Origin: Microglena sp. YARC
Taxonomy: Eukaryota > Chlorophyta > Chlorophyceae > Chlamydomonadales > Chlamydomonadaceae
Length of the DNA: 64,000 bases
Assembly (NCBI GenBank): GCA_022414725.1
Contig: CM039463.1
Span: 51,504,277 to 51,568,276, forward strand
Reading direction: 5' to 3'
Shown here: piece after piece, positions 44,258 to 58,300 of the stretch
Layout: the number at the start of each line of letters is the position of its first letter
Numbering within the stretch: the first letter of the stretch is position 1
The notes under the pieces: generated by a model
What the model was told of the DNA's origin: nothing
Seen by the model: only the letters and a program-made list of their open reading frames with translations
The model's database searches: none
Made by a program: the position numbers and the translations under genes

Positions 44258-44494
44258 CCCCTTCACTCCTGTACCAGCACTCTTGCGCCGCATGAAGGTC
44301 GCATGAAGGCCTCGTTTTTGATGCACCAAAATACCGAATTCTTACAAATAAGCACGATCTACGAATGTACTTTGCATGATAGTATGGGCACGTTCAGTAC
44401 TGTAAAAAAAAATAAGAACCCCCTGGAACTGTTCCTTTGTGGTTACTTTGTCCTCATAAGCTGCACAAATAATATATTGCCTCCTGTACCAGCA

Positions 44495-44640
44495 TTCTTG
44501 CCAAACGTCGCATAAAGGAGTTCCTACCGCCTGGAGGGTGATACTTACTATGTCTGCCATGGTGACTTTCCCCAGCTGTGGCGTATGGGAGGGCCCCCTT
44601 AACACCACGCCCCTCCAGGCGTTATCTTTTTGTTTTGTTT
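44495..44640 (+). mobile_element. SINE-tail fragment
   Basis: Ends CACCACGCCCCTCCAGGCG then TTATCTTT, the shared SINE tail. The head is diverged (CTGCCATGGTGACTTTCCCC). It sits just downstream of the last recognised exon of the minus-strand gene. Confidence 0.5.
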
Positions 44641-44652
44641 TGTGATTCGCAC

Positions 44653-44812
44653 CTGAACAAATTCGCCATCCCTCCACTGGAGAGCGTCTGACTCCACTTG
44701 AATTTCCCAGGCGACTTCGGGCTTTGAGGGCCTGTAGATGTTTGAGGGCCTTCTTTATCCATACCTGCAGCTGCAGCAGCAGCATTCCCTGGCAACCTCG
44801 GGGAGGCGGGAC
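44653..44812 (-). CDS. exon of the minus-strand gene, Pro/Ala/Ser segment
   Basis: Acceptor CTCCCACAG precedes it and donor GTGCGA follows. It reads [20 protein letters not shown], then [20 protein letters not shown] and MANLFR. An internal 33-nt stretch (44732-44764) has GT..AG borders but is in frame and too short for a usual intron, so I keep it as coding. Duplicate acceptors with GTCCC starts lie at about 44874, 44951 and 45110. Confidence 0.5.
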
Positions 44813-44831
44813 CTGTGGGAGCGTGTCGTGT

Positions 44832-44862
<31 letters not shown>

Positions 44863-45379
44863 GGACGAATGAGGGGACCTGTAGGAGCATGTTTGTGTGT
44901 AGTGGTGGTGGTGGGGGACGAATGAATGCCTGGCAATTTTGGGAAGGAGGGACCTGTAGGAGCGTGTCCGTGTCTGTGTGTGTGGTGGTGGTGGTGGGCA
45001 ACACATAAAAGAGACCACCTGCAGCACCTAAAACTGTAAAGCTAGAAAAAATACTTTCAGATTCGTGAAAAAATCCCTGGTAGCATTCCCTGGCAACGTC
45101 GGGGAAGGGGGACCTATAGGAGCGTGTGTGTATGTGTGTGGGGGGGGGAGTAACACATAAAAGCTTCTTTCCTGGCTGTGAGTACTAGAGATCAAAGTTG
45201 AAATGTTCGAAAAGATAAATTAACAGTAAGAGGGGACGAGAGGTAGGGACAAATGATCACCTGGCGACATCTGGGAGGGGGCCCCGGAGGAGTGTGTGTG
45301 TGTGTGTGTGTGTTTGTGTGTGTGTGTGGGGGGGGGGGACAAATGATCACCTGGCGACATCTGGGAGGGGGCCCCGGAG

Positions 45380-45414
<35 letters not shown>

Positions 45415-45471
45415 TGTGTGTGGGGGGACAAATGATCACCTGGCGACATCTGGGAGGGGGCCCCGTAGGAG

Positions 45472-45502
<31 letters not shown>

Positions 45503-45575
45503 TTGTGTGTGTGTGTGGGGACAAATGATCACCTGGCGACATCTGAGAGGGGGGCCCGTAGGAGTGTGTGTGTGT

Positions 45576-45625
<50 letters not shown>

Positions 45626-45746
45626 AAATGATCACCTGGCGACATCTGGGAGGGGGCCCGTAGGAGTGTGTGTGTGTGTGTGTGTTTGTGTGTGTGTGGG
45701 GGGGGACAAATGATCACCTGGCGACATCTGGGAGGGGGCCCCGTAG

Positions 45747-45792
<46 letters not shown>

Positions 45793-46051
45793 ACAAATGA
45801 TCACCTGGCGACATCTGGGAGGGGGCCCTGTAGGAGTGTGTGTGTGTGTGTTTGTGTGTGGACAAATGATCACCTGGCGACATCTGGGAGGGGCCCCATA
45901 GGAGTGTGTGTGTGTGTGTGGGGGGGGGGGGACAAATGATCACCTGGCGACATCTGGGAGGGGGGCCCCGTAGGAGTGTGTGTGTGTGTGTGTTTGTGTG
46001 TGTGTGTGGACAAATGATCACCTGGCGACATCTGGGGGGGCCCCGTAGGAG

Positions 46052-46085
<34 letters not shown>

Positions 46086-46193
46086 GGGACAAATGATCAC
46101 CTGGCGACATCTGGGAGGGGGCCCCGTAGGAGCGTGTGTGTGTGGGACAATGAGCACCTGGCGACATCTGGGAGGGGGAGCCCGTAGGAGCGT

Positions 46194-46224
<31 letters not shown>

Positions 46225-46270
46225 GGGGGACAAATGATCACCTGGCGACATCTGGGAGGGGGGCCCGGAG

Positions 46271-46302
<32 letters not shown>

Positions 46303-49300
46303 ACAAATGATCACCTGGCGACATCTGGGAGGGGGGCCCTGTAGGAGAAGAAAGTTCTTTACCCAGATCAACAGAAGCACTGACGGTGCAGTCTATAGAG
46401 CCCCTGGGGCTGGGGCACCCCAGGAAGCTGGGCAACTGTTTTGCCGGGCTGCTATTGGGCCCGAGAGAGGTGGATCGGGTCCCCAGCGAGGTTGAGGCGT
46501 CGGATCGGATGGGAAAGGCAGCAGTGGTGGGGGCAGTAGATACGACTGGGGTAGTCTCTGTCTGGCTGCCATTGGGCCCGAGAGAGGGGGATCGGGTCTC
46601 CAGCGAGGGTGAGGCGTCGGATCGGATGGGTAAGGCAGCAGTGGCAGTGGTGGGGGCAGTAGATACGGCTGGGGAGGTCTCTGTCTGGCTGCCATTGGGT
46701 CCAAGAGAGGGGGATCGGGTCCCCAGCGAGGGTGAGGCGTCGGATCGGGTCGGGGAGGCATTGGTTAGGGTGGGGCAGGCATCTGATTGGGTGGGGGAGG
46801 CAGCAGTGGAAGTGGTGGGGGAGGCACCTAATTGGGTGGGGGAGGCAGCAGTGGCAGTGGTGGGGGCAGCAGATACGGCTGGTGAGGTCTCCGCCTCCCT
46901 TACTGCCGGCTGCTCAGCTGCGGCAGCAGGGGGCTCCTGCTCCGCACGGGGTGTTTGAACAGCTGCGTCAGCTTCGTCGGCAAACTCGCTAAGGTTGGTG
47001 GGGGAGGCCTCCATCTCGTCACCTTGGACCGCCTCAGCCGTGGCCTCAGGGTGATCCTGCACTCCATGAGGTGTAGGCACAGCTGAATCAGACATTTAGT
47101 TCTCAGTTAGTGAATTTTCATCTAGTGAAGTTGGTTGTATCAGTTAGTAAAGTTTCAGTTAGTGAAGTTAGTTGTATCAGTTAGTGAAGTTTCAGTTAGT
47201 GAAGTTAGTTGTATCAGTAAGTGAAGTTTCAGTTAGTGAAGTTAGTTGTATCAGTTAGTGAAGTTTCAGTTAGTGAAGTTAGTTGTATCAGACGAGGAAG
47301 TATGTTTTCAGTTAATTAACTTATCAGCCAGTCAGTTAAGCTTGTTGAAGTCAAGCTAGTTAACTTATCAGCCAGTCAGTTAAGTTTGTTGAAGTCAAGT
47401 TAGTTAACTTATCAGTCAGTTAAGTTAAGCTTGTTGAAGTCAAGTTAGTTAACTTATCAGTCAGTCAGTTAAGTTTGTTGAAGTCAAGTTAGTTAAATTA
47501 TCAGTCAGCCAGTTAAGTTTGTTGAAGCCAAGTTAGTTAAATTATCAGTCAGCCAGTTAAGTTTGTTGAAGTCAAGTTAGATATATCTAGGGATTGGCAA
47601 TATGATATCATATGATATCATGTCATCATATGATATCATATGATGCCGGCGGTCTGACTAGGTAACTTTGGCCTGGGGCATCATATCATATGATATTAAA
47701 TCATATGATTTTTGTATGATACCATACTCGTCCTTGGTCAACATCATATGATTTGCCGTTCCCTAGTCATACTTGCAGTCAAATATTACATTTCATTGTC
47801 ATAGGCAGGCCATTGTTGACCCATGACAAGCCCACTTATCAGTCAGTTAAGTTAAGCTTGTTGAAGTCAAGTTAGTTATATGAGGGATTCCACTTCGGTG
47901 GATGAATGTCTGTATGTCTACATACGAGGTCAACCGACTAACCATTCCTGTTCATTTAGTGTACTGCCAAAGACAGCGAGCAGCCAAGTTGCTGGCTGAA
48001 GCTATGTGACCAAGTTCAAGTTCAACTGCCTAACTGGTAACATTATCTCACCAGGGAGACCACCAGGTGGGGGGAAGGTATGTGTGGGTGAATGCGTGGG
48101 GAAAAGGGTGGGTATGAGTGTGGTTGGATGTGGTGGATGGATGGGTGGAAGGGTGGTTATGGGTGGTATGGGTGGATGGGTGGATATGTATGTGTGGGTG
48201 TATGGGTGGGTAACATAATCTCACCAGGGAGACCACCTGGTGAGGGGAAGTTAGCCCCCACTTAAGTTTAGGGTTTAGGCTTTTAGGCTTTGATTCCAAG
48301 GTTTAGGGTTTAGGTGGTTATAGGGTTTAGGTGGTTATAGGGTTTAGGTAGGTTTATAGTTGAGGGTTTTGGTGGTTTTAGGGTTGAAGGTCTACGTTGG
48401 TTTAGGGTTTAGGTAAGCCTACCAGCCCACCCACCTGTGAACCAGCAAAATCACCCCATGGGGGGTTGAGTGACCTTCTGACCCCCCTAGCGGAGTCCAG
48501 AGGTAGGCTGAAGTCCGACATGACGGATTCTGTGCTCCTGCGGCAGCCAAACCCTGGGGGTGCAGGGGACATGCAGCCTACTTCACCCAAGTCATGAGCC
48601 TGATTGAAGACATTCACAAGCCGGAGTTTCATCGCAGCTGAGGCATTCAGCTGCTTTGCCTGTGCCGCATTCATCGCCATCAGGTCTCGGACCTGGGCTT
48701 CCAGGCTTTGCTTTTGTGCTTGTAGGGCCTCTTTCTCCAGCCTGGACTGCTCCTCTGCCTCCAAGGCAGCTATGATACTGTCTTGCACTTTCAATTCCAG
48801 AAGTTGCTTTTGAGTCTCTAGAGCCTCCTTCTCATGCCTGGACAGCTCCTCTGCCTCAATAGCTGCTGCGAGGCTTTCCTTCAGTGCGTCCGTCTCTGCG
48901 TCCAGCCCTCCAGCTTCTGCATCGTCCGCTTCTCCAACTGTCGACAGGGGGACCACCGCATGCCGTCCAATGTCTACGGACTGCATGAAGTTTTCAGTCG
49001 ACAGAAATATGGGATGAGCCACCAAGGTGGAATGTGCTTCCTCCGCATCCATAGGGCGCATACGTTTCCCTACACTGCGTCGACTGCCACCTAGTGGGGA
49101 CGCACGCGATTGCAGGTCCATGGAGTGGGTGACGCTCGGAGCCGGGAAGCCCCCCAGAAACTCATGGCCTTCCGTCACTGTGGTAACCTCCACCTCCACC
49201 TCCTTACCCTCCCTCTCCTCTGGCACCCCTTCAGCATCTGTCTCCCCTGGCACTCCTTCAGCCTCCCCCTTCACTTGCACGAGTTCAATCTCAGCCTCCT

Positions 49301-52300
49301 GTTGCACACGCTCAGCAATCGCTGCCACATCCCTGAGCAGGTCGCCTGCCTCAGGCACAGTAGACAGAAGTTTGGCATGCTTCTCACGAATTTGCTTCAA
49401 TTCTTGTGAAATCCCCCATGGTCCCTTCTCAGCCTTGCGCCTCTCCACCCCTGCGCTCATAATAAAATAAATAATGTTTTGCTTTTTTCCTGGTAAAGTT
49501 GTTTGTATGCTTAATACGGCGAGCAGCCAAATTGCTGGCTGAAACTATGCAACCAAGTTCAAGTTCTCAGGCTTGCACATCTCCATCCCTTCCCTGGCTC
49601 CAGTCATTTCGGCAGACGAGCCGGGACCATCGATTGGGGGATGAGCGGAGAAAGTTAGGTTGCCTGGTCAGTCACGGGAATAGAGGGAAGGGGTGAGTGG
49701 GTAGGGTGAGGGTCTGGGACCTATGACATATCATGGGGGATGAGCGGAGAAAGGTACGTTGCATGGTCAGTCAAGGGAATAGAGGGAAGGGGTGAGTGGG
49801 GTAGGGTGGGGGTCTGGGACCTAAGACATATCGTAGGGGATGAGCGGAGAAAGTTAGATTGCCTGGACGGTCACGGGAATAGAGCTAAGGGGTGGGTGGG
49901 GTAGGGTGGGGGTCTGAGACCTATGACATATCATGGGGGATGAGCGGAGAAAGTTAGGTTGCCTGGACAGTCATGGGAGCAGAGGGAAGGGGTGAGTGCT
50001 TCCTTGTGAGGAGTACCCTTGAGGGATCTAGCGTAGCATTTCTTTTCAGCTACAGGCAGCAGCTTCTAGACAGCTCCCTGAGCCAGCCACTGGGCTAAGC
50101 CCTGAGATAAGAGCAGTGTTAGAAAGACAATTCTGTCAGCTCCCAGCACCACTACATCGCTATAGTTTTGGCTGGGTAGCCAGCCAGGGGAGTTGCCTAG
50201 AAGCTGCTGCTGATGGCTGAAAAGAAAAGTTATGGGACCTAGCTGCAGAGTCAAAGCCATCACCTGGCGGGTGCTGTACGCTGGTGCCCTCTGCCAGCTC
50301 AGCTCCCCCTGCCAGCTCAGCAGAGTGACACTCTTTTGATGCTTCCAGCTGGTTGGTGGGGGAAAGATCCCCTACAGATGCGCCATTGTTGCTCACCAAG
50401 AGACCTGCAAACTTGGTCGTGGTACCTTCCAGGCTGGCAGCATCGTCGCTAGCTGGGGCAGGATCGGCAAAGCCACCTGGGGCAGTAGAGGCCTGCAGCT
50501 GAGCTGCTACATCCCCGGAAAGTAGGAACTGTTCAAACAGCAGCCGTAGCATGTCTGTCACTGCTGACTTATCCACACTGTCAACAGCCTGCCCAGTGCC
50601 CACACCAAGCCCAGTTCGTGCCAGGAGTGTCCTGAGCTGTGAGGGCGCACCGTGGCCATTGAGCTCCCCATTCAGCATACTTTCCATAAATGAACTGAAG
50701 AGGTGAGAAAGCCTTTTCACAATACCTGGGATGCGGTTGGTGGTGGGGATGATGGAGAGGTGAAGGTGGAGAGGGGACGAGGTGAATGTGCCTTTTCACA
50801 ATACCTGGGATGAGGTTGGTGGTGGGGATGATGGAAAGGTGAATGTGCCTTTTCACAATACCTGGGATTTGGTTGGTGGTGGGGATGATGGAGAGGTGAA
50901 GGTGCCTTTTCACAATACCTGGGATGATGTAGGTGGTGGGGATGATGGAGAGGTGAATGTGCCTTTTCACAATACCTGGGATGATGTAGGTGGTGGGGAT
51001 GATGGAGAGGTGAATGTGCCTTTTCACAATACCTGGGATTTGGTTGGTGGTGGGGATGATGGAGAGGTGAATGTGCCTTTTCACAATAGCTGGGACGAGG
51101 TTGGCGGTGGCGGTGGTGGTGGTAGGGGATATAATCTCCTTTTCGGTCAGGGGGGGGCTGGACCTAGATTGATTTCCTTTCTTGAGTTGATATATGCAGT
51201 TGGAAAAGGTGAGAGGAAGAGATGTGTCAGGTTGGTGATAGGTATGAGGTTGGTGATGGGTATGAGGTTGGTGATGGGTATGAGGTTGGTGATGGGTATG
51301 AGGTTGGTGATGGGTATGAGGTTGGTGATGGGTATGAGGTTAATGATGGAGAGGTAAAGGTTGAGAGCTGAAGAGGTGAGTGATCTCTTTCAAGGTACCT
51401 GTGGAAGGTGGTGGGAAGTTGCCTTTGTTTATCACTGATTGCATGAAGAGATTGGATCAAGTTTATTTTGATGATAATGCTTGGATTATAATTTATTGTG
51501 TTCCTGCCAAAAATAGAAAACAGCCGTTAAGGCTGGGGCCATGTGACCAAGTTCAAGTCCTAATCAAAGCAAAGGACACCTAGGCATGTCATGCCATTTG
51601 TGCCTTGTCACTGCCTGGTCATTCGTTGGGACCTGTATATCATTTGATGTTGACCAAAGGGGAATATGATATCATATGATATCATACAAATTGCATCATA
51701 TGATGTTGTATGTAAAGGGTAACTTTCGCTTAGTCCGACTGCCGGCATCACATGATATCATATATCATGTTGCCGCTCCCTAGTCATATGCATTAGCGTA
51801 TACATAGGGAACGGCAATATGAGATCATATGATGCCATACTCGCCTTTGGTCAACATCATATGATATGCCAGTCCCTACGTATGCAACATCATCATCACC
51901 ATCAATTGAAGGACCTGGGCACCTGCGAGGTGCCCCACGAGGGTATGTTTTGATAAACGCTGTAGGTATAATGCATTTCCAGGGCATTTTTTGCGGAGCC
52001 CCCTCTTCAAGGGGGTGGGAGCCCCCAGGGTTACCCATTTGTCCGTCCGACCAAAACAATTCTTGAAGCCCACTTCAGCCAACGGTCTCGTAACTAACTC
52101 TGTCTGCGCCTGCACCTGTCGCTCCGTAGCCAACGGTCTCGTGACTAACTCGCTTCGATCATCCATCGTTGCCACCTTTCGTTCCGTTGCCAACACACTC
52201 CGCCAATTTTCCGCGTCGCTTGCGACGCTGCATAGGACTTGTCAGGGTGTTAAAACATGAAGACTGCAATCTTGTCTGGGTTCACAATACCTGGTGTTAC

Positions 52301-55300
52301 ATCAGCACCAGATGCGTCTCCCCCAGGGGTGAGCCCTGCAGCCATCATGAGGGAAGTCCCATGTTAACCCGCATGAACTCCGCCTGCAGACGGTGAGCAG
52401 CCTTTTGCTGATAGACCGTGCAACCAAACTAATTACAACACCTGAAAATAATCCAACCACCAACCAATAATCCAACCTACAGCCACAATACCTGGTGTTA
52501 CATCAGCACCAGATGCGTCTCCCCCAGGGGTGCGCCCTGCAGCCATCATGAGGGAAGTCCAGTCAAGCAGGCGACCAGGTGCTTCCAGGTTCTTAGCAGG
52601 CGTGTGGTCAGCTGCTGGCCGGCTTGTAGGCGATGTGGGGGTGGGGCAGAGGCTGGACGGAATGAAGGAAGCTGGAGGAGGCAGTGGAGCTTGGTGGGGC
52701 TTCGAGGCCAAGACTTGTAGGGTGTCTAACATGCTGCAGAGCTGCTTTGCCTGGGAATGAATGAATGTATGAAGGGATTGGATCAAGTATATTTTGACAA
52801 CAGTGTTGTTTTAGTATGGTGTGTCGTGGGGGTGAGAAGCCGTAATAGTTTGTTTGCCTGAGAGCAGGCTGTTGGTCATGGCATGTTACAAAGAATGGTC
52901 ATGCACACAATGGGTCCTGATATGTTAGTCATGAGTGGAGGAGGCTGGAATGGGCCGTGGAGCTTGGTGGGGCTTTGTGGCCAAGACGTGTAGGGTGTGT
53001 AACATGCTAAACAGCTGCTTTGCCTGGGGACGAGGTTGTGGCGTGGAGAGTGGAGTGATAGCAAGGGAGAGGCTGGTGATGAAGAGTGTAAGGGTGAGAT
53101 TGTATGAGGATATGTGTGTGTAGGTGTGCGTGTTGGTGTGTGTTGGTGTGAGAGTGAGATCGTATGAAGAAAGTGTATGAGGTATAAATGCTGCACGGCT
53201 GCTTTGCCTGGGGATGAGGTTGGTGATGGGGAGTGGAGTGTGAAGTGATAGCGAGGGAGAGGCTGGTGATCGAGAGTGGAGTGGAGTGTAGGGGTGAGAT
53301 TGTATGAGGAAATTGTATAAAGTATGCTTGCTGCACAGCTGCTTTGCATGGGGATGCGGTTGGGGATGGAGAGTGGAGTGGAGTGATAGCGAGGGAGAGG
53401 TTGGTGATGGAGAGTGCAGGGATGAGATTGTATGAAAAAATTGTATAAAGTATGCTGGCTGCACAGCTACTTTGCTTGGGGATGGAGAGTGGAGTGGAGT
53501 GATGGCGAGGGAGAGGTTGGTGATGGAGAGTGCAGGGGTGGGATTGTATGAGGAAATGTGTGTGAAGGTGTGTGTGTAGGCGTTTGTGTTGGTGTGTGCA
53601 TTGGTGTGATCGTACGAAGAAAGTGTATGAAGTATGCTTGCTGCACAGCTGCTTTGCATGGGTATAAGGTTGGTGATGGAGAGTGGAGTGGAGTGATGGT
53701 GAGGGAGAGGTTGGTGATGGAGAGTGAAGGGGTGAGATTGTATGAATAAATGTGCGAGTGTGTAGGTGTGTGTGTGTTGGAGTGAGAGTGTAGGGGTGAG
53801 ATTGTATGAATAAATGTGTGAGAGTATAGGGGTGTGTGTTGGTGTGAGAGTGTAGGGGTGAGATTGTATACAGAAATGTGTGAGAGTGTAGGTGTGTGTG
53901 TTGGTGTGAGAGTATAGGGGTGAGATTGTATGAATAAATGTGTGAGAGTTTAGGGGTGTGTGTTGGTGTGAGAGTGTAGGGGTGAGATTGTATACAGAAA
54001 TGTGTGAGAGTGTAGGTGTGTGTGTGTGTTGGTGTGAGAGTGTAGGGGTGAGATTGTATGAATAAATGTGTGAGAGTATAGGGGTGTGTGTTGGTGTGAG
54101 AGTGTAGGGGTGAGATTGTATGAATAAATGTGTGAGAGTATAGGGGTGTGTGTTGGTGTGAGAGTGTAGGGGTGAGATTGTATACAGAAATGTGTGAGAG
54201 TGTAGGTGTGTGTGTTGGTGTGAGAGTATAGGGGTGAGATTGTATGAATAAATGTGTGAGAGTTTAGGGGTGTGTGTTGGTGTGAGAGTGTAGGGGTGAG
54301 ATTGTATACAGAAATGTGTGAGAGTGTAGGTGTGTGTGTGTGTTGGTGTGAGAGTGTAGGGGTGAGATTGTATGAATAAATGTGTGAGAGTATAGGGGTG
54401 TGTGTTGGTGTGAGAGTGTAGGGGTGAGATTGTATGAATAAATGTGTGAGAGTATAGGGGTGTGTGTTGGTGTGAGAGTGTAGGGGTGAGATTGTATGAA
54501 TAAATGTGTGAGAGTATAGGGGGGTGTGTTGGTGTGAGAGTGTAGGGGTGAGATTGTATACAGAAATGTGTGAGAGTGTAGGTGTGTGTGTGTGTTGGTG
54601 TGAGAGTGAAGGGGTGAGATTCTGTGAAGAAAGTGTATAAAGTATGAATGCTGCACAGCTGCTTTGCATAGGGATGAGGCTGGATCAAGTTTATTGAAAA
54701 ATGATACCCGTTGATTGCAGCTTTTGGCCCAAAGAACACAAACCTTAGCTCCTTTTGTTAAATTGCGATGCACGTATGTGCTCTGGTGAGAATTTTCTGG
54801 TATAAATAAGTCTTATAATTCATCTAAAATATAGAATGTTCAAGTTTTTTTTTTCATGAAACCTGAAAATGTTGTTTGTGACACACGGACTAACGGACAT
54901 TTTAATTGGTGTAATCCCTTCTTCCCCAAATCTGGCGATTTTTTCATTCAAACGTGTAATTTAAAATACTTAGATTTGGATTGGTCACATGGCTCTTGCC
55001 AAATTTCTGGCTGGATCCATATAACCATGTTTAAGTTCAAGTTTGCCTGGGGATGAGGTTGGCGGATGAAGAGTGCAGGGGTGAAATTGTGTGAACAGAA
55101 TGGATAACATTTTACTGCCAAAGACGGCATGCAAGTCAGGAGCCATGTAACCAAGTTTAAGTATGGTGTGTTGTGAGGGTGAGAAGCACTTTGATTTGTG
55201 CGACGCGTCGCAAATTGAGCGACTTGGTGTGGCCCTACTGCAACTCGCTGCCCCCCAGACCCCACGGAGTATGTAGCGCGAAGTCCAGGGAGGTGGTTGG

Positions 55301-58300
55301 GGGTGGGGTGGGGTGTGTGTGTGGGGGGGCATTTCTGACTAGTTTGGCCGGACCCATGCTTTGTCAAGTGGCAGAATGGCGGCGCGTCACACACAAAAAA
55401 TGATTTAAAACCGCAAGAGTTTTTTCTGCGGAAAATTATGTGAGGTGAAACCTCAGTCCTTTCCTGAACAGCGCTCTTTTGAAGTCGCTAACAAATTGTT
55501 CAACCACACACGCAATGGAGCTGTATTCATTCTCAGTCTCTTGCTGCTGGTAATAATGTTACGTGAACTTTGACCTGGCCTGGCATAGGGCTCTTGAAGT
55601 TGCTAGCCGATTGTTGATGCAAATTTAAAGGAGCTTTGATCGTGCTCGGTCTCTTGCTGGTGGTTATAATGTTACATTATCTAATAACTGGCCTGGCATA
55701 AGGCTCTTGAAGTTGCCAACCAAGTGCCGATGCACACATTTGAAGGAGCTGTTTACATACGCAGTCTCATGCTAGTGGTAATACCATGCCAATATCCCTA
55801 CGTCACTTACCTGGGCTGGACCAGCGCTTGTGTCATTAGCAACACATGTTTCATGCACACATTCAGTATCTTGCGTGTTCTAATACCATGCCAACATCCC
55901 TAAGTCCCTAACCTGGGTTAGAACAGCGCTTGTGACATCAGCAACAAATGTTTCATGCACGCATTCAGTCCCTTGCTGCTGGTAATACCATGCCAAAATC
56001 CCTACGTCCCTTACCTGGACTGGAACAGCGCTTGTGACATCAGCAACACATGTTTCATGCACACAATAGGTCTCTTGCTGCTGATAATACGATGCCAACA
56101 TCCATACGTCCCTTACCTGGGCTGGACCAGCGCTTGTGACATCAGCAACAAATGTTTCATGCACACATTCAGTATCTTGCATGTACCTTACCTGGGTTAG
56201 AACAGCGCATGTGACATCAGCAACAAATGTTTCATGCACGCATTCAGTCTCTTGCTGCTGGTAAGACCATGCCAAAATCCCTACGTCCCTTACCTGGACT
56301 GGACCAGCGCTTGTCACATCAGCAACAAATGTTTCATGCACGCATTCAGTCTCATGCTGCTGGTAATACCATGCCAAAATCCCTACGTCCCTTACCTGGA
56401 CTGGACCAGCGCTTGTGACATCAGCAACAAATGTTTCATGCACGCATTCAGTCTCTTGCTGCTGGTAATACCATGCCAAAATCCCTACGTCCCTTACCTG
56501 GACAGGACCAGCGCTTGTGGCATCAGCAACATATGTTTCATGCACACATTCAGTATCTTGATGCTGGTAATACCGTGCCAAAATCCCTACGTCCCCTACC
56601 TGGACTGGAACAGCGCTTGTGAAGTCGTCAGCAAAATAATATTTACAGCCCTCAATCTACAAGAGACTCAACGGTTGTACGGGTCACGCTGGAAGAGCCA
56701 TTTATCCCTAATGGGTTCGCGTTGACCCAGGCTTTCGTCTCAAGCCACTTGACGATGTATCATGAGCGTTATGCACACATTCAGTCTCTTGCTGGTTATA
56801 CCGATATGTCGTGATCGCAGTCTCTTACCTGGGCTGGCACAGCGCTTGTAACGTTGCTAACAAATCGCTCATGCACACATTCAATTGAGCTCCTCACTGA
56901 TGCTGTCTGCTGCTTGAAGAATGACAGATCAACAGAGGTGCAGAGCTGTGTGCGATGGCGTGGCTTCTTGCCCCCAGATTCGACCCCTGAGCCTTGGACA
57001 GAGGACGTGGCGGGAAGGACAGATCCCAGGGACGCGTACATGTGGACGAGCTTGTTCACCGACTCTTCCATAGCTTCCACCTGTTGAGTACCAGCCACAG
57101 AGCATGAACATGATTAGTCTGCATATACGTTTTTCTAAATTTTTAAATTTGTATTGGGCTGCGAAAGACAGAGCATGAACATGATTAGTCTGCATATACG
57201 TTTTTAAAAATTTTAAAATTTGTATTGGGCTGGGAAAGACAGAGCATGAACATTATTAGTCTGCATATATGTTTTTTTATATTTGTAAACTTGTATTGGG
57301 CTGGGAAAGACAGAGCATGAACATTATTAGTCTGCATATATGTTTTTTTATATTTGTAAACTTGTATTGGGCTGTGAAAGACAGAGCATGAACATGATTA
57401 GTCTGCATATACGTTTTTCTAAATTTTTAAATTTGTATTGGGCTGGGAAAGACAGAGCATGAACATTATTAGTCTGCATATATGTTTGTTTATATTTGTA
57501 AACTTGTATTGGGCTGGGAAAGACAGAGCATGAACATTATTAGTCTGCATATATGTTTTTTTATATTTGTAAACTTGTATTGGGCTGGAAAAGACAGAGC
57601 ATGAACATTATTAGTCTGCATATATGTTTTTTTATATTTGTAAACTTGTATTGGGCTGGGAAAGACAGAGCATGAACATTATTAGTCTGCATATATGTTT
57701 TTTTATATTTGTAAACTTGTATTGGGCTGGGAAAGACAGAGCATGAACATGATTAGTCTGCATATATGTTTTTTTATATTTGTAAACTTGTATTGGGCTG
57801 TGAAAGACAGAGCATGAACATGATTAGTCTGCATATACGTTTTTCTAAATTTTTAAATTTGTATTGGGCTGGGAAAGACAGAGCATGAACATGATTAGTC
57901 TGCATATATGTTTTTTTATATTTGTAAACTTGTATTGGGCTGGGAAAGACAGAGCATGAACATTATTAGTCTGCATATATGCTTTTTTATATTTGTAAAC
58001 TTGTATTGGGCTGGAAAAGACAGAGCATGAACATTATTAGTCTGCATATATGTTTTTTTATATTTGTAAACTTGTATTGGGCTGGGAAAGACAGAGCATG
58101 AACATTATTAGTCTGCATATATGTTTTTTTATATTTGTAAACTTGTATTGGGCTGGGAAAGACAGAGCATGAACATTATTAGTCTGCATATTTGTACTTT
58201 TATATTTGTAAACTTGTATTGGGCTGGGAAAGACAGAGCATGAACATTATTAGTCTGCATATATGTTTTTTTATATTTGTAAACTTGTATTGGGCTGGGA

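Noticed and set aside
45192..46380. Cys-Val and His-Thr repeat frames
   Set aside because: They come from the GT/AC microsatellite. Only the 24-nt exon is supported.
48402..48434. Extension of the coiled-coil exon to the stop at 48402
   Set aside because: A CAG|GTGGGT donor at 48435 gives the phase needed by the next exon, while the extension runs into telomere-like repeat.
52925..54739. 604-codon minus-strand frame
   Set aside because: It reads through about 17 tandem units and several duplicated exon starts. The His/Thr/Leu repeats mirror the DNA unit, and no codon bias or domain is seen.
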